Shown here: positions 42,434-51,959 of the stretch, one piece after another | Position numbering within the stretch: position 1 is the first letter of the stretch | How the letters are laid out: each line of letters opens with the position of its first letter | NCBI GenBank assembly: GCA_026707145.1 | Contig: JAPOXK010000017.1 | Location: 54,791 to 118,790, forward strand | Direction of reading: 5' to 3' | From: Chloroflexota bacterium | Lineage (GTDB): Bacteria; Chloroflexota; Dehalococcoidia; Bin125 | Length of the DNA: 64,000 nt | Program-made: the position numbers and the translations under genes | The notes under the pieces: generated by a model | Database searches by the model: none | The model's input: the letters and a program-made list of their open reading frames with translations, nothing else | Told to the model about the DNA's origin: nothing

Positions 42434-44305
42434 ATGTACATCAAGAAGAGTCCGAAGACGACGAAGAGGTGGTGGGCCGACCGCCGCGTCTCTCGTCGCA
42501 AAGTTATGGCCAGCATGGGAGGCGCCGGGCTCGGCGCCGTCGCCATCGGAATCGTGGGCTGCGGCGACGACGATGATGATGCGCCGGCTGCCGCTCAGGC
42601 GCCGGCCGCTCAGGCGCCGGCCGAGCAGATGCCGGCCGAGCAGATGCCGGCCGAGCAGATGCCGGCCGAGCAGATGCCGGACGAGGCGCCGGCTCCTGCC
42701 CCGGAGCCAGCAGCGGATGTCGAGCGGGATCTGATCGTCGCGCAGGCGACTCTCTGGACCACCTTGGACCAGGAGCTCGCCTCAGTGAACGAGAGCCAGG
42801 AAGCCTCGGTCAACGAGCATGCCCAGCTGATGCGCTACGCCATCAAGCCCACGGTCTTTGACGGCGATTACCTGCAGCAGTCGGTGGGCGGCCAGCGCGA
42901 CGACTTCCAGATGATGCTCGCCGAGGATTGGGATCGCAGCGACGACCGCATGACCTACACCTTCAAGTTGAGGGAAGGGGTCGCGAGTCCCTGGGGCAAT
43001 GAGCTCACGGCGGACGACGTGGTCTACACGCAAGACCGCAAGTTCCACCTGAATCTGATCGGAGCTTTCGTCCAGGACTTCGCTCTCGGTCTCTACCGGA
43101 ACCGGGACGATTTCGACATCGACAGTCAGGTTCGCCGGATCGATGACTACACGGTCCAGTTCCAGCTGCCGCAGCCGTTTACGACGTTCGAGCACGCGAT
43201 CGCCAACAACCACGGCGGATCCGTCGTCGACTCCAAGCGACTGATGGAGAACTCGACGGAGGCCGACCCGTGGGCTGCTGAGTGGGCCGTCAATAACGCC
43301 CATGGCCACGGGCCCTACTACGTGGAGAGCTTCACCCAGGGCCAGCAAGCCCTGTGGCTGCGCAACGAGAACTGGGTGGGCGGCAACCCCAACCGGCCGG
43401 AGCGCATGATCTGGCGCGTGGTGCCGGAAACCTCGACGCGCCTCTCGCTGGTGAAGCGCGGCGACGTGCACATCGCGCGTCAGATGCTCGCGCGTGAGCA
43501 GGTCGACGCGGCGGCCAGCGAGGGCATCTTCGTCCCGGACGCCTTCACGGACCTCAGCCTGTGGGCGACGATGAACTTCGGCGTGCAGCCGTTCGACGAC
43601 GTTCGCGTCCGGCAGGCCTTCCTGCAGACGATCCCCTACGACGAGGTCATCAACACGGTCTACCAGGGCCGCGCTCGTCGGCAGTTCGGGATGGTCTGGG
43701 ACCCGATCCCCGGGTCGCGCCCGGACCTGTTCGAGCCGTACGTCAAGACGGACATCGACGGCGCCCGCGCGCTGCTGGAAGAGGCTGGCCTCGGGGATGG
43801 TTTCAGCTTCGAGATGGGCTTCGAGCTCGCCTTCCCCGACCAGGAGGAAGCGGTCATCCTCATGAAGGAGTCCGCCGCGGCGGCGGGCATCGACGTGCAA
43901 CTCAAGGGTCTGACGCCCTCCGAGTCCAATGAGAACCGCTCCATCGGTGACGAGGGGCTGCCGGGGTTCATGACCAGGGACTACGCGATCGTGCAGACGA
44001 TCCCGTACTACCTCGGTCTCTTCTTCACCCCGGACTCCATCCTCAACTGGGCCGGATGGCACAAGGGCCGCGCCCAGTCGGCGGAGTTCTGGCAGGCGTT
44101 GGAGGCTGGCGTCAACGTGGGTGACGACCTCTCCGAGGAAGCCTTCGCTCACTTCGCGGACGCGCAGCGCATCGTTGCCGAAGACGCGCCGATGGCCTGG
44201 ATGTGTTGGACCGACCCGTCCTGGATCTGGCGCGACAACCTGAGTGGTTACTACCACCGCACGGACAACCAGATCGATTACGGGGAGGTCTTCTTCACCT
44301 CCTAG
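42434..44305 (+). CDS. ABC transporter substrate-binding lipoprotein, family 5
   Basis: A 623-residue SBP family 5 protein (peptide/nickel/opine type). The N-terminus combines a twin-arginine motif (VSRRKVM, residues about 19-25) with a hydrophobic stretch and lipobox IVGC, so it is probably exported folded by Tat and lipid-anchored. Next come GDDDDD, an Ala/Pro/Gln tether with four PAEQM repeats, and the ligand-binding domain ([32 protein letters not shown]). No permease or ATPase gene is next to it, so it must share a transporter encoded elsewhere. A strong terminator follows at 44341. Confidence 0.88.
   Translation: MYIKKSPKTTKRWWADRRVSRRKVMASMGGAGLGAVAIGIVGCGDDDDDAPAAAQAPAAQAPAEQMPAEQMPAEQMPAEQMPDEAPAPAPEPAADVERDLIVAQATLWTTLDQELASVNESQEASVNEHAQLMRYAIKPTVFDGDYLQQSVGGQRDDFQMMLAEDWDRSDDRMTYTFKLREGVASPWGNELTADDVVYTQDRKFHLNLIGAFVQDFALGLYRNRDDFDIDSQVRRIDDYTVQFQLPQPFTTFEHAIANNHGGSVVDSKRLMENSTEADPWAAEWAVNNAHGHGPYYVESFTQGQQALWLRNENWVGGNPNRPERMIWRVVPETSTRLSLVKRGDVHIARQMLAREQVDAAASEGIFVPDAFTDLSLWATMNFGVQPFDDVRVRQAFLQTIPYDEVINTVYQGRARRQFGMVWDPIPGSRPDLFEPYVKTDIDGARALLEEAGLGDGFSFEMGFELAFPDQEEAVILMKESAAAAGIDVQLKGLTPSESNENRSIGDEGLPGFMTRDYAIVQTIPYYLGLFFTPDSILNWAGWHKGRAQSAEFWQALEAGVNVGDDLSEEAFAHFADAQRIVAEDAPMAWMCWTDPSWIWRDNLSGYYHRTDNQIDYGEVFFTS
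42617..42676 (+). repeat. four perfect 15-bp tandem repeats in the lipoprotein tether
   Basis: The unit ccggccgagcagatg is repeated four times without mismatch and encodes PAEQM repeats between the lipid anchor and the binding domain. Such repeats can change in copy number by slippage. Confidence 0.9.
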
Positions 44306-44340
44306 GAGGCATGAAGACGATCCTGTAGCGCGACGGTTGA

Positions 44341-44374
44341 GGGGCCCGGCAGAGATGCCGGGCCCCTTCTTTGT
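44341..44374 (+). terminator. Rho-independent terminator after the binding-protein gene
   Basis: GGGGCCCGGC-AGAGAT-GCCGGGCCCC is a perfect 10-bp stem with a 6-base loop followed by TTCTTTGT, 35 bases after the stop codon. Confidence 0.88.
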
Positions 44375-44635
44375 GTCCCGCGATCCGTTCCTGATCCCGC
44401 TGGGTGGATGGGGGTGAGCCCCGGCTCACCGGCCGCTCGTTCTCGGTCGGATCTGTCCAGCACAGGCGAGGCGAGGACGCGGTTTCGGCGATTGGCCTTC
44501 CGATGCTGGAAGACACTGAAGAAGCGTGCAGAGAAGGCTCGGCGCTTGGGGTGAGGGAGGGGACCGGGGACCGGACTGGGCTTCGTCCGAAGAGAGTGAT
44601 CCCGGGGCCACATTGAGGTGGCGATGCGAGCGCGC
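44375..44635. other. intergenic region between two terminators
   Basis: About 260 bases between convergent binding-protein genes. I see only a short palindrome, GGTGAGCC-CC-GGCTCACC at 44413-44430, and no convincing gene, RNA or repeat. Confidence 0.5.
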
Positions 44636-44639
44636 AAAG

Positions 44640-44667
44640 AGAGGGGCCGCCCGGAGGCGGCCCCTCT
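44640..44667 (-). terminator. terminator after the second binding-protein gene
   Basis: AGAGGGGCCGCC-(4-base loop)-GGCGGCCCCTCT is a perfect 12-bp stem; read on the minus strand a short CTTTG run follows. It is nearly symmetrical, so it could also stop transcription from the other side. It lies 23 bases past the minus-strand stop. Confidence 0.8.
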
Positions 44668-44690
44668 TCTCGCTTCCCTGCGAGAACCGA

Positions 44691-46574
44691 CTAGGTGAAG
44701 TACATGTTCGCCCAGTAGGTCTCCTGGGTGGTGTGCCAGCGGAACCCTTGCAGGGTCTCGTTGAGCACGTTGGTGTAGAACGGCTCCACCAACCAGATGT
44801 ACGGCGAGAGTTCCACGACCCGCTCTTGGATCGGCGTCGCGATATCGATCCGATCCTGGAGGTTCGTGAAGCGGCTGCCCCGCTCCAACATGTCGTTCAA
44901 CTCCGGGTCATCGACCTGTCCGTAGTTGTTGATGCCGCCCAGCCCGGCGTCGTAGCCAAGGTTCAGGAAGTAGATCGGGTCCGGCTGGATATAGGCGTCC
45001 TGCCAGAGTCCGAAGGTCTTCTGCTTGCCTGTGGCCTCGGCCGCGTAGGGGCCGTTGGGCTGCGGGTTCAGCGTGACGTTCACGCCGATGTTGGAGTACG
45101 CGTCTTGCATCAACACGCCCATGCGCTCGTACTGTGCCACGGAGGTGTCGTAGTCGAGCGTGACGTCGAAGCCGTCGCCTTGGCCGGCCGCGTCGAGCAG
45201 CTGCTGGGCCTCGGCGAAGTTGGGGTCCGCGCCCCAAGGCACGACACCCTCGTTGACGCCCGGGAAGATCGAGGTCATGACCGTGGTCCACGGCACGCCC
45301 AATCCTCCAAAGGCGATGTCCAGGATCTCCTGGCGAGGCGTCGCCCAGTTCATCGCCTGTCGCGTCCGCGGGTCCTGCCACGGCTCCCGCAACGCGTTCA
45401 TGAATCCGAAGAAAATCAGATTGCCCTTGATCGCGATCGGGTTCTGGATCGCCTCGTCGCGCGCCTGGATCCACAGCTCTCCGGGGAGCCCGTAGGCCGC
45501 GTCGGCCTCGCCAGCCGCCACCGCCGCCAGGCGGTTGGAGGCCTGCGGAACCTCTTCGTAGACGATGTTCTTGATCGGCGGCTCACCGCGGAAGTAGTTC
45601 TGGTTCGCGGCGAAGACGACGCGCTCGCCGGTCCCGAAGCTCTCGACCGCGATGCCCCCGAAGCCGATGCCGTTCTGCGCCATCCACTCCACGGACCACT
45701 CGTCGTCGGCGGTGGCGTTGGCGCGCGCCGCGGCCTGGTCGATGGCCTGCCAGGCGCTGTTCGCCCAGATGGGGAGCAAGAGGCCGTTGGGGGCCGTCGA
45801 GTTCACCTTGATCTGGTGCCGGCCCAGGATCTCGTACGGGTTCTCGGGATCGATGTTGATGAGCTGCGTGAAGAAGGCGCCGATAGCGCCCAACCCGAAG
45901 GCTCGGTCGATCCGATAGGCGAAGTCCTCGGAGGTCAGCTCGTTGCCGGCCGAACTCATGACGCCCGGCCGGACGTTGATCACGAGGCTCGTCTGATCCT
46001 CGCTGAGTTCCCACGACTCCTGCATCCAGGGCATCAGGTCGTCGTTCGCGAACGAGACGTAGTCGAAATTCTCGCCGTGGCCGACATCGAACGGGTAGTC
46101 CCGCCAACCGAACTGAATCGTCTGCTCGAAGACGTTCATCCACGATTCCCAGGTTTGCGGGCTGCCGTGGCCGAAGTCGGGGTCGACCGCGATCGGGGTC
46201 GCGCTCACTGCCAGGACCGCGATGTCCTTGCTGGACCGCGGCGGCACCGCCTCCGGCGTCGCGGGCCCGAACTCCATGTCCATGGATTCCTCCATGGGCA
46301 TCTGCTCTTCCATGGGCATCTGCTCTTCCATGGGAGCTTGCTCTGCCGGGGCCTGAGCGGCCGGGGCCTGAGCGGCCGGCGCCTGAGCGGCCGGCGCCTG
46401 AGCGGCCGGCGCCTGGCTGACCGCCGGTGCATCGTCGTCATCGTCGCCGCAGCCTACGAGAGCCAACCCTGCGGCCCCGAGGCCGGCCGCTCCCGACGCG
46501 GCGAGGATGCTGCGCCGGCTGACCCGGCGTCGCATCACCTTCCTATTCGTTCTGTCGATGAAGCTTTCGCTCAA
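44691..46574 (-). CDS. ABC transporter substrate-binding lipoprotein, family 5
   Basis: A 627-residue SBP family 5 protein convergent with the one at 42.4 kb and of similar design: twin-arginine VSRRSIL, hydrophobic segment, lipobox [10 protein letters not shown], then an APAAQ repeat tether and PMEEQM repeats before the binding domain (SWELSEDQTSLVINVRPGV, SAGNELTSEDFAYRID). TTG 46574 is the start, backed by AAGGAGGAG 6-8 bases upstream. It is likely to bind a peptide, opine or other small solute outside the membrane. No transporter subunits are adjacent. The 264 bases upstream hold its promoter, but I see no clear -35/-10 pair. Confidence 0.87.
   Translation of the reverse strand: MSESFIDRTNRKVMRRRVSRRSILAASGAAGLGAAGLALVGCGDDDDDAPAVSQAPAAQAPAAQAPAAQAPAAQAPAEQAPMEEQMPMEEQMPMEESMDMEFGPATPEAVPPRSSKDIAVLAVSATPIAVDPDFGHGSPQTWESWMNVFEQTIQFGWRDYPFDVGHGENFDYVSFANDDLMPWMQESWELSEDQTSLVINVRPGVMSSAGNELTSEDFAYRIDRAFGLGAIGAFFTQLINIDPENPYEILGRHQIKVNSTAPNGLLLPIWANSAWQAIDQAAARANATADDEWSVEWMAQNGIGFGGIAVESFGTGERVVFAANQNYFRGEPPIKNIVYEEVPQASNRLAAVAAGEADAAYGLPGELWIQARDEAIQNPIAIKGNLIFFGFMNALREPWQDPRTRQAMNWATPRQEILDIAFGGLGVPWTTVMTSIFPGVNEGVVPWGADPNFAEAQQLLDAAGQGDGFDVTLDYDTSVAQYERMGVLMQDAYSNIGVNVTLNPQPNGPYAAEATGKQKTFGLWQDAYIQPDPIYFLNLGYDAGLGGINNYGQVDDPELNDMLERGSRFTNLQDRIDIATPIQERVVELSPYIWLVEPFYTNVLNETLQGFRWHTTQETYWANMYFT
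46351..46410 (-). repeat. four 15-bp tandem repeats in the second lipoprotein tether
   Basis: The unit gcctgagcggccgg plus g or c occurs four times (46351, 46366, 46381, 46396) and encodes APAAQ repeats on the minus strand. Two further near-identical 18-bp units at about 46284-46330 encode PMEEQM repeats. Confidence 0.88.
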
Positions 46575-46838
46575 TCCGCTCCTCCTTCAGCTAATCCAAC
46601 TGCGCAGTCTTCGCCCCAGCATGCTTGGGGACAACCGATAGAAACCCTGTCCGGCGGGTGACCGGCCAAGGCTTGCCAATGCTACCGCAGCCCGAAGGGG
46701 AATCGGGCAAGCGGCACACCCTATCCGCGGATTTTTTCAGTGGGCCAAGAGGGCTGTCAAGGACAACCTGCCCATGATCAAGAGACATAAACAACTATCG
46801 GGAGCCTGAGATGGCGAGGCGGTCGAGGGGTAGTCGAC

Positions 46839-47762
46839 TTAGTCGAAGACTGCAGCCACACGGAGCACCGCGGCGGCGCGGTCGCGGATTGGATACAGCG
46901 TCGAGAGCGTGAGCCAGTTCACGCCGGCCGCTCGCCACGCCTCGACGCGCTCCCGGATGTCGTGGGGGGAACCGAAGATGCCGATATCGTCCGCCATTCG
47001 TTCCGAAATGGCGTCCGCCGCTTGGCTCGTGCCCGCGGCGAAGGCCGCCTGCACCCGCTCGACCTCTTCCTGGTAACCGGCTTCGCTGAAGTAGGCGGCG
47101 TAGGTGGGGATGCGGCTGAAGGCGGCGCAGAGCCGGCGCATGAACGCCAGTCCTTCTGCCCGATCATCGCAGAGATATACGGGAGCCACGTTGGCAATAA
47201 TGAGCCGGTCACGCTGATCGGCCGGAATGTTGGCGAGGGTTGCCGGGACATGGGAAAGCGCCCAGTTGCCGCCGATCAGACCGTCTGCCTGCTCTCCTGC
47301 CAGAGCGGCCATTCTCCGCCGCAGCGCGGCGATAAGAATGGGGGGCAGCGGTTGCTCGGTTGCCGCAGCGCGCAACTCCTCTAGGTAGCGCCGCATGTGC
47401 GGGATGGGCTGCTCCGTCTTGATGCCGAAGCGCTCGAGCACGGTCTTGTAGCCCGAACCCAGGCCCAGCATGAAGCGCCCGTCGCTGATTTCGTAATTGA
47501 ACGAGGCGGCCGCGGCCATGTCGGCCGGGGGGCGGGTGTAGGTCACGGCGACGCCGCTCACGATCTGGATCGCCTGCGTTGCCTGGGCCAGCGCAGTGCA
47601 GAGACTCAGGCAGTCGTACGGCGCCTGCGCGTCGTGCGGCCGCGCGTATTCGTGCGGGCATAGCACGTGCGGGAATTCGCGCCGGTCCAGTTCCTGGGCG
47701 GCTTCAATGATCGCCTTGCGCTGTCCCGGCGGCGCGCTGAGGATGAAGCCCGGCTTCTCCAC
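46839..47762 (-). CDS. LLM-class flavin/F420-dependent oxidoreductase
   Basis: A 307-residue bacterial luciferase-like monooxygenase family barrel. The N-terminus (EKPGFILSAPPGQRKAIIEA) and the core YEISDGRFMLGLGSGY, with the SDGR-x-x-LGLG motif, are diagnostic. The family uses FMNH2 or reduced F420. It is the last of three tandem paralogues on this strand and starts 4 bases after the previous stop, so it is cotranscribed. It is slightly shorter than its neighbours but seems intact. The substrate is unknown. Confidence 0.83.
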   Translation of the reverse strand: MEKPGFILSAPPGQRKAIIEAAQELDRREFPHVLCPHEYARPHDAQAPYDCLSLCTALAQATQAIQIVSGVAVTYTRPPADMAAAASFNYEISDGRFMLGLGSGYKTVLERFGIKTEQPIPHMRRYLEELRAAATEQPLPPILIAALRRRMAALAGEQADGLIGGNWALSHVPATLANIPADQRDRLIIANVAPVYLCDDRAEGLAFMRRLCAAFSRIPTYAAYFSEAGYQEEVERVQAAFAAGTSQAADAISERMADDIGIFGSPHDIRERVEAWRAAGVNWLTLSTLYPIRDRAAAVLRVAAVFD

Positions 47763-47766
47763 GGGG

Positions 47767-48741
47767 CTAGTCGAACGCGTCCGCGACGCGCAGGATGGCC
47801 TCGGCTTGGTCGTCGCTGTGGAACAGCGTCGAGACGCACATCTGGTTCACCCCGGCCGCCTGGAAGGCCTCGAATTTCTCCCGCACCTCCGCTGCGCTGC
47901 CGTAGAGACAGATATCGTCCGCCATGCGCTCCGACACGGCCGCCGCGATCGCGGCGTGATCGTTGGCGGCTATCGCCGCCTTCGCCTGCTCCACTTCTTT
48001 CCCGTAGCCCGCTTCCGTGAAGTAGCGCTGATAGTTCGTCAGCGTGAGGTAGTTGGTCAGCGCCACCCGCACGGCTTCCAGCGCTTCCGCGCGATCTTCC
48101 GAGACGTAGCAGGGAGCCAGATTCGCCACGATGAAGGAATCCCGCTTCTCGGCCGGGACTTCCTTGAGCGCCGTTGGCAGGTAGGAGAGGACGGCGTTGG
48201 CCCAGATCGCGCCGTCGGCGAGTTCGCCGGCTAAGCGCAGCATGCCGTTGCGCAGCACCGAGAAGATCAGCGGCGGGATCGGCTGGCCCGTCGCCACCGC
48301 GCGCAGCTCCTGCGTGTAGCGGCGCATGTGCGCCAAGGGCTTCTCAATGGGGTAGTGCCATTGCTTGAGGATCTCGTTGTGGCCGGGTCCGATTCCGAGG
48401 AGGAAGCGGCCGTCACTGACCTCGTTGATGTAATTCGCCACACCGAGCATTTCGACCGGGTGCCGGGTGTACGTCACCTCGATCCCCGTACCGACGGTGA
48501 TCCGCTTGGTCCGCATCGCGATCGCCAGGCAGTGGCTCAGGCCGTCCGTGACCGCCGTACCGATGTAGGTCCGGACCACGCCCGACTGCTGCGCCTCCTG
48601 GCCAGCTGGCAAAACGCGCGCGGATCCGTGGTTGCAGTAGATGAAGGGAAAGCCGCGCCGGTCGAGCTCCTCGGCCGCCGCGATCATCGACTTGCGTTGA
48701 CCCGGCACGGCGTAGAACAGAAAGCCTGGCTTGGACTCCAT
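47767..48741 (-). CDS. LLM-class flavin/F420-dependent oxidoreductase
   Basis: A 324-residue luciferase-like oxidoreductase, middle member of the tandem set. It shares ESKPGFLFYAVPGQRKSM, LDRRGFPFIYCNHG and NEVSDGRFLLGIGPGHNE with its neighbours. The region KRITVGTGIEVTYTRHP has the usual substrate-channel residues. Conserved length and motifs suggest an active enzyme. The N-terminal PGQR-x-M motif common to all three copies is not a general LLM feature and may define a subfamily. Confidence 0.84.
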   Translation of the reverse strand: MESKPGFLFYAVPGQRKSMIAAAEELDRRGFPFIYCNHGSARVLPAGQEAQQSGVVRTYIGTAVTDGLSHCLAIAMRTKRITVGTGIEVTYTRHPVEMLGVANYINEVSDGRFLLGIGPGHNEILKQWHYPIEKPLAHMRRYTQELRAVATGQPIPPLIFSVLRNGMLRLAGELADGAIWANAVLSYLPTALKEVPAEKRDSFIVANLAPCYVSEDRAEALEAVRVALTNYLTLTNYQRYFTEAGYGKEVEQAKAAIAANDHAAIAAAVSERMADDICLYGSAAEVREKFEAFQAAGVNQMCVSTLFHSDDQAEAILRVADAFD

Positions 48742-48821
48742 CGCGGTCTCCAGTTCGATTCACGAATGGGGGCGGTCGCGAGCGAGGCTAGCGATCGCGC
48801 GCGTGGCGGGACAACCGGCTG

Positions 48822-49790
48822 CTAGTCGAAGGCGGCGGCGACACGCGCGATCGCCTTTGCCTGGTCTTGCGTGTGGAAGAGCGTGGAGAGGCCGACTTGA
48901 TTCACGCCGGCCTCTCGGAAGGCGGCGACCTGGGCTCTGATTTCGGCGGGGGTGCCGAAGACGCAGATATCCGCCGCCATGCGCTCCGAGATCGAGGCCT
49001 CGAGTTGGGGCTGGTCGTCGGCCTCAATGGCGGCGCGACCCTGCGCGACGGCGTCCGCATAGCCGGCTTCGATGAAGTAGCGCTGGTAGTTTGGAAGCGT
49101 CATGTAGTTGGTCAGCGCCCGCCGGACCGCTGTCAGCGCCTCGCTGCGATCCTCCGCTACGTAGCAGGGGGCGAAGTTCCCGATGCGAAAGTTCGCTCGC
49201 GTGGCAGCGGGGATCTCGCGCAGCGAGATGGGGATATGCGAGCGGGCGGCATTGGCGAAGAGCACGCCGTCGGCGAGCTCGCCCGCGAGCGCGGTCATGC
49301 GTTTGCGCAGTGCCGCAAAAACGATGGCTGGCAGTGGCCGATCGCTCGCGGCGGCGCGGAGCACCTCCACATAGCGGCGCAGATGCGCGATCGGCGCTTC
49401 GGGCACATAGCCGAACTGCTGCAGGATCGGACCGTGCCCCACGCCGAGGCCCAGAATGAAACGGCCGTTGCCGAGTTCGTGGATCAGGTTGGCCGTTGCC
49501 GCCATCTCGGTGGGATGGCGCGTGTAGGTGATGGCGACGCCGCTGCCGATGGTCATGCGCTCCGTTGTCTGGATCAGCGCAAACGCCTGCCCCAGCGCGT
49601 CGTAAGGAGCCGGAATGCGATACGGCCGGGCGATGCGCTGCTGCCCGGGCTCGATCGCGCCCCCCGCCCCATGCGGACAGTAGAGGAAGGGGAAGCCCCG
49701 CCGGTCGAGCTCCTGGGCCAGCGCGATCATGGTGCGCCGCTGCCCCGGCGCAACCGAGAAGAGGAAGCCGGGTTTGTCCGCGTCGTGCAT
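48822..49790 (-). CDS. LLM-class flavin/F420-dependent oxidoreductase
   Basis: A 322-residue luciferase-like oxidoreductase, first of the tandem trio in transcription order. DKPGFLFSVAPGQRRTM, ELDRRGFPFLYCPHG and HELGNGRFILGLGVGHG match the paralogues. ATG 49790 with GGGAG upstream is chosen; the frame stays open upstream but without family sequence. It is divergent from the SRPBCC protein gene, 54 bases apart, so the short gap must hold both promoters. Confidence 0.84.
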   Translation of the reverse strand: MHDADKPGFLFSVAPGQRRTMIALAQELDRRGFPFLYCPHGAGGAIEPGQQRIARPYRIPAPYDALGQAFALIQTTERMTIGSGVAITYTRHPTEMAATANLIHELGNGRFILGLGVGHGPILQQFGYVPEAPIAHLRRYVEVLRAAASDRPLPAIVFAALRKRMTALAGELADGVLFANAARSHIPISLREIPAATRANFRIGNFAPCYVAEDRSEALTAVRRALTNYMTLPNYQRYFIEAGYADAVAQGRAAIEADDQPQLEASISERMAADICVFGTPAEIRAQVAAFREAGVNQVGLSTLFHTQDQAKAIARVAAAFD

Positions 49791-49844
49791 CGCTCCCTGC
49801 CGTGTAGGGATGGTAGCGTGCCGCGTACGGGAAGGGTGGGGTCC

Positions 49845-50336
49845 ATGCGATGGCTTGAAGCATCGGCATCCCGCGTCGTGCGGCAGGCGCCGGATCAAGT
49901 GTTCGCCTTCAGCGCCGCGATCGAGAACATGCCGTGTTGGGTGATTGGCGTGTCGGAGCCGCGCCGGGTCTCCGGGGGCGAATTCGGCGCCCAGTCGACT
50001 TTCGTGAGTAAGTACACCTACGGCGGCCGCACCCACGATATCCGCTACGAAGTGACTGCCTTCGACGCGCCGCGTTGCTTCGCGATCCGGTCGATCGGTG
50101 GCCCCTTTCCTTTCCAGAGAACGGTCACCATCGAACCGGCCAAGATCGGCAGCCGCATTGAGAACCGGATGAAGGCCGGCTCCGACAGCCGCGCGACCAG
50201 CGTGAGTTTTTTGCTGGGAGCGCCGTTGCTCCGCCGCTTGATGCAACGGAGGCTTCGTCAGGAGCTCGATCGCCTGCGGCAGGCGCTGCCCGAGGGGCCG
50301 GCCCCACCGCCGCCGCATTGCGCGGGGCCGTGCTAG
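49845..50336 (+). CDS. SRPBCC-fold protein (CoxG/polyketide cyclase-like)
   Basis: A 163-residue START/SRPBCC-like protein. The opening SASRVVRQAPDQVFAFSAAIENMPCW is the usual start of the fold, and the middle DIRYEVTAFDAPRCFAIRSI and a Lys/Arg-rich C-terminal helix (RRLMQRRLRQELDRLRQAL) complete it. Such domains bind hydrophobic ligands. It precedes the thiolase gene by 22 bases on the same strand, so it may belong to that operon. The last residues are Pro/Cys-rich. No catalytic residues can be assigned. Confidence 0.68.
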   Translation: MRWLEASASRVVRQAPDQVFAFSAAIENMPCWVIGVSEPRRVSGGEFGAQSTFVSKYTYGGRTHDIRYEVTAFDAPRCFAIRSIGGPFPFQRTVTIEPAKIGSRIENRMKAGSDSRATSVSFLLGAPLLRRLMQRRLRQELDRLRQALPEGPAPPPPHCAGPC

Positions 50337-50358
50337 GATCGCTTGCCTTCACCGCCGG

Positions 50359-51537
50359 ATGGGAGTCGCTATGGTCGCCGCCAACCCGATGCACGGCGTC
50401 GCGATCGTCAGTGCCTACAACACCCCGCAAGCGCGGGTGCTGCCCGAGAAGAGCTCGCTGGACGTCACGGTCGACGCCATTCGCGGGGCGCTGGCTGATG
50501 CGGGAATCGAGCCCTCGGCCGTTGACGGGATCAATGGCAACGTGGGCATGGGACTCCAGATCACCGCGGCCCATCTGAACTACCTGCTGGGCGGCAATCC
50601 CGCCTGGATCGGCACCCAGCGGCCGGGCGTGCCCGCTCTCTTGGAGGCCGCCGCCGCCATCGGCGCGGGCCTCTGCGAGACGGTCGTGCTCGCCGCCGGC
50701 CAGACCGGGCGCTACGCGGAGCGTGAGAAGACCGCGCCCTGGACGCGGCCCTCCAATGAGTTCGTCGAGTGTTGGGGCCTCTACACTGCGGCCGAGTTCG
50801 CTCTCATCGCCCGGCGCCACATGCATGAATACGGCACGACGCCCGAGCAGCTGGCGGAGGTCGCGGCGACGATCCGTAATCACGGGCATAGGAATCCCCA
50901 GGCCGTTTATTCCGGGCGGGGCCCCTTCACGCGGAGCGACATCCTCGGCTCGCGCATGGTCGCGGACCCTTACCACCTGCTCGACTGCGCGATGACGAGT
51001 GAAGGCGGGGCCGCGGTCGTGCTCACGACGGTCGAGCGCGCGCAGGAGCTGCCCGGCCCTCCGGTCTACATCCTGGGCGGTGCCATGGAGCGCATGGGTC
51101 CCTCGTACGTGATGGCGCCGGTTTGGGGAAAATACGGATATGTCGGACGGCGGTCGGCCCGCAAGGCTTTCGCGATGGCCGGCCTTACCCCCCGCGACGT
51201 TGACGTCTGTGAGTTCTACGATCCGTTTTCCTTCGAGTTGATCCGCCAATTCGAGGCGTTCGAATTCTGTGGAGAGGGAGAGGGTGGCCCCTTCGTGATG
51301 GATGGGCGCATTCACCTTGATGGGCAGTTCCCGCTCTGCACCAACGGCGGCACCATGTCCTTCGCGCATCCGGGCGTCGCGCAAATGCTGCAGAAGGTGA
51401 TCGCCGGGACGGACCAGATCCGGGGGCGAATGGGGCCGGTGCAGGTGCCGGATGTCGAGGTGGCGATGTGTACGAACGGCGGCGCGGCGGCGCTGTTCAT
51501 GGAAGTGCTGCTCTTGGGCCGAGAGTCGGCGGCATGA
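50359..51537 (+). CDS. thiolase-fold protein lacking the nucleophilic Cys (Ltp2-like aldolase candidate)
   Basis: A 392-residue thiolase-superfamily protein of the lipid-transfer-protein type (SCP-x/Ltp). The N-terminal region aligns with thiolases (VTVDAIRGALADAGIEPSAVDG), but where thiolases have C-A-S-G the sequence reads QRPG, so the nucleophilic Cys is absent. A C-terminal His (SFAHPGVAQML) and CTNGGAAALF are retained. Cys-less Ltp2 proteins act as retro-aldolases in steroid side-chain breakdown together with a DUF35 partner, and such a partner overlaps this gene's stop (ATGA). That role is inferred from the pairing; the substrate is unknown. Confidence 0.8.
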   Translation: MGVAMVAANPMHGVAIVSAYNTPQARVLPEKSSLDVTVDAIRGALADAGIEPSAVDGINGNVGMGLQITAAHLNYLLGGNPAWIGTQRPGVPALLEAAAAIGAGLCETVVLAAGQTGRYAEREKTAPWTRPSNEFVECWGLYTAAEFALIARRHMHEYGTTPEQLAEVAATIRNHGHRNPQAVYSGRGPFTRSDILGSRMVADPYHLLDCAMTSEGGAAVVLTTVERAQELPGPPVYILGGAMERMGPSYVMAPVWGKYGYVGRRSARKAFAMAGLTPRDVDVCEFYDPFSFELIRQFEAFEFCGEGEGGPFVMDGRIHLDGQFPLCTNGGTMSFAHPGVAQMLQKVIAGTDQIRGRMGPVQVPDVEVAMCTNGGAAALFMEVLLLGRESAA

Positions 51538-51950
51538 CCAGCTCCGGCGCTACGGTCCCGCTGCCGCGGCCGAGTGCGCTCTCGCAACCCTTCTGGGACG
51601 CCTGCAAGCGGGGCGAGCTTATGGTGCAACGCTGCGACGACTGCCGAACCTATGTCTTCATCCCGCAGGTCGCCTGCACGCGCTGCTTCAGCCCCAAGCT
51701 GGTCTGGGTTCCCAGCAGCGGCCGCGGCACGGTGTACTCGTTTACGATCGTCCATCGCCCGCAGCAGCCCGCTTTTCCGGTGCCCTATGTCGTGGCGATC
51801 GTCGAGATGGAGGAAGGCTGGTACACGCTGACCAACATCGTGGGCTGCGACCCGGAAGCGGTGCGGATCGGCCTGCCTGTCGCGGTCGAGTTCCGGGAGA
51901 TGTCCGATACGATCACCCTGCCCCTATTCCACCCCGCTGATGCACGCTAG
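51534..51950 (+). CDS. Zn-ribbon/OB-fold DUF35 protein
   Basis: A 138-residue DUF35 protein (CoA-binding OB fold with an N-terminal zinc ribbon). Zn ligands are the CxxC pairs in QRCDDCRTYVFIP and ACTRCF (residues about 36-56). The OB fold follows (GRGTVYSFTIVHRP, PYVVAIVEMEEG). Such proteins partner thiolase-fold enzymes, for example in Ltp2-type aldolases and acyltransferase complexes. ATGA overlap with the thiolase gene indicates translational coupling and 1:1 production. Confidence 0.88.
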   Translation: MTSSGATVPLPRPSALSQPFWDACKRGELMVQRCDDCRTYVFIPQVACTRCFSPKLVWVPSSGRGTVYSFTIVHRPQQPAFPVPYVVAIVEMEEGWYTLTNIVGCDPEAVRIGLPVAVEFREMSDTITLPLFHPADAR

Positions 51951-51959
51951 GAGTTGCGA

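Noticed and set aside
42782..44257. 491-codon open frame on the minus strand
   Set aside because: It is antisense to the family-5 binding-protein gene and of low-complexity composition.
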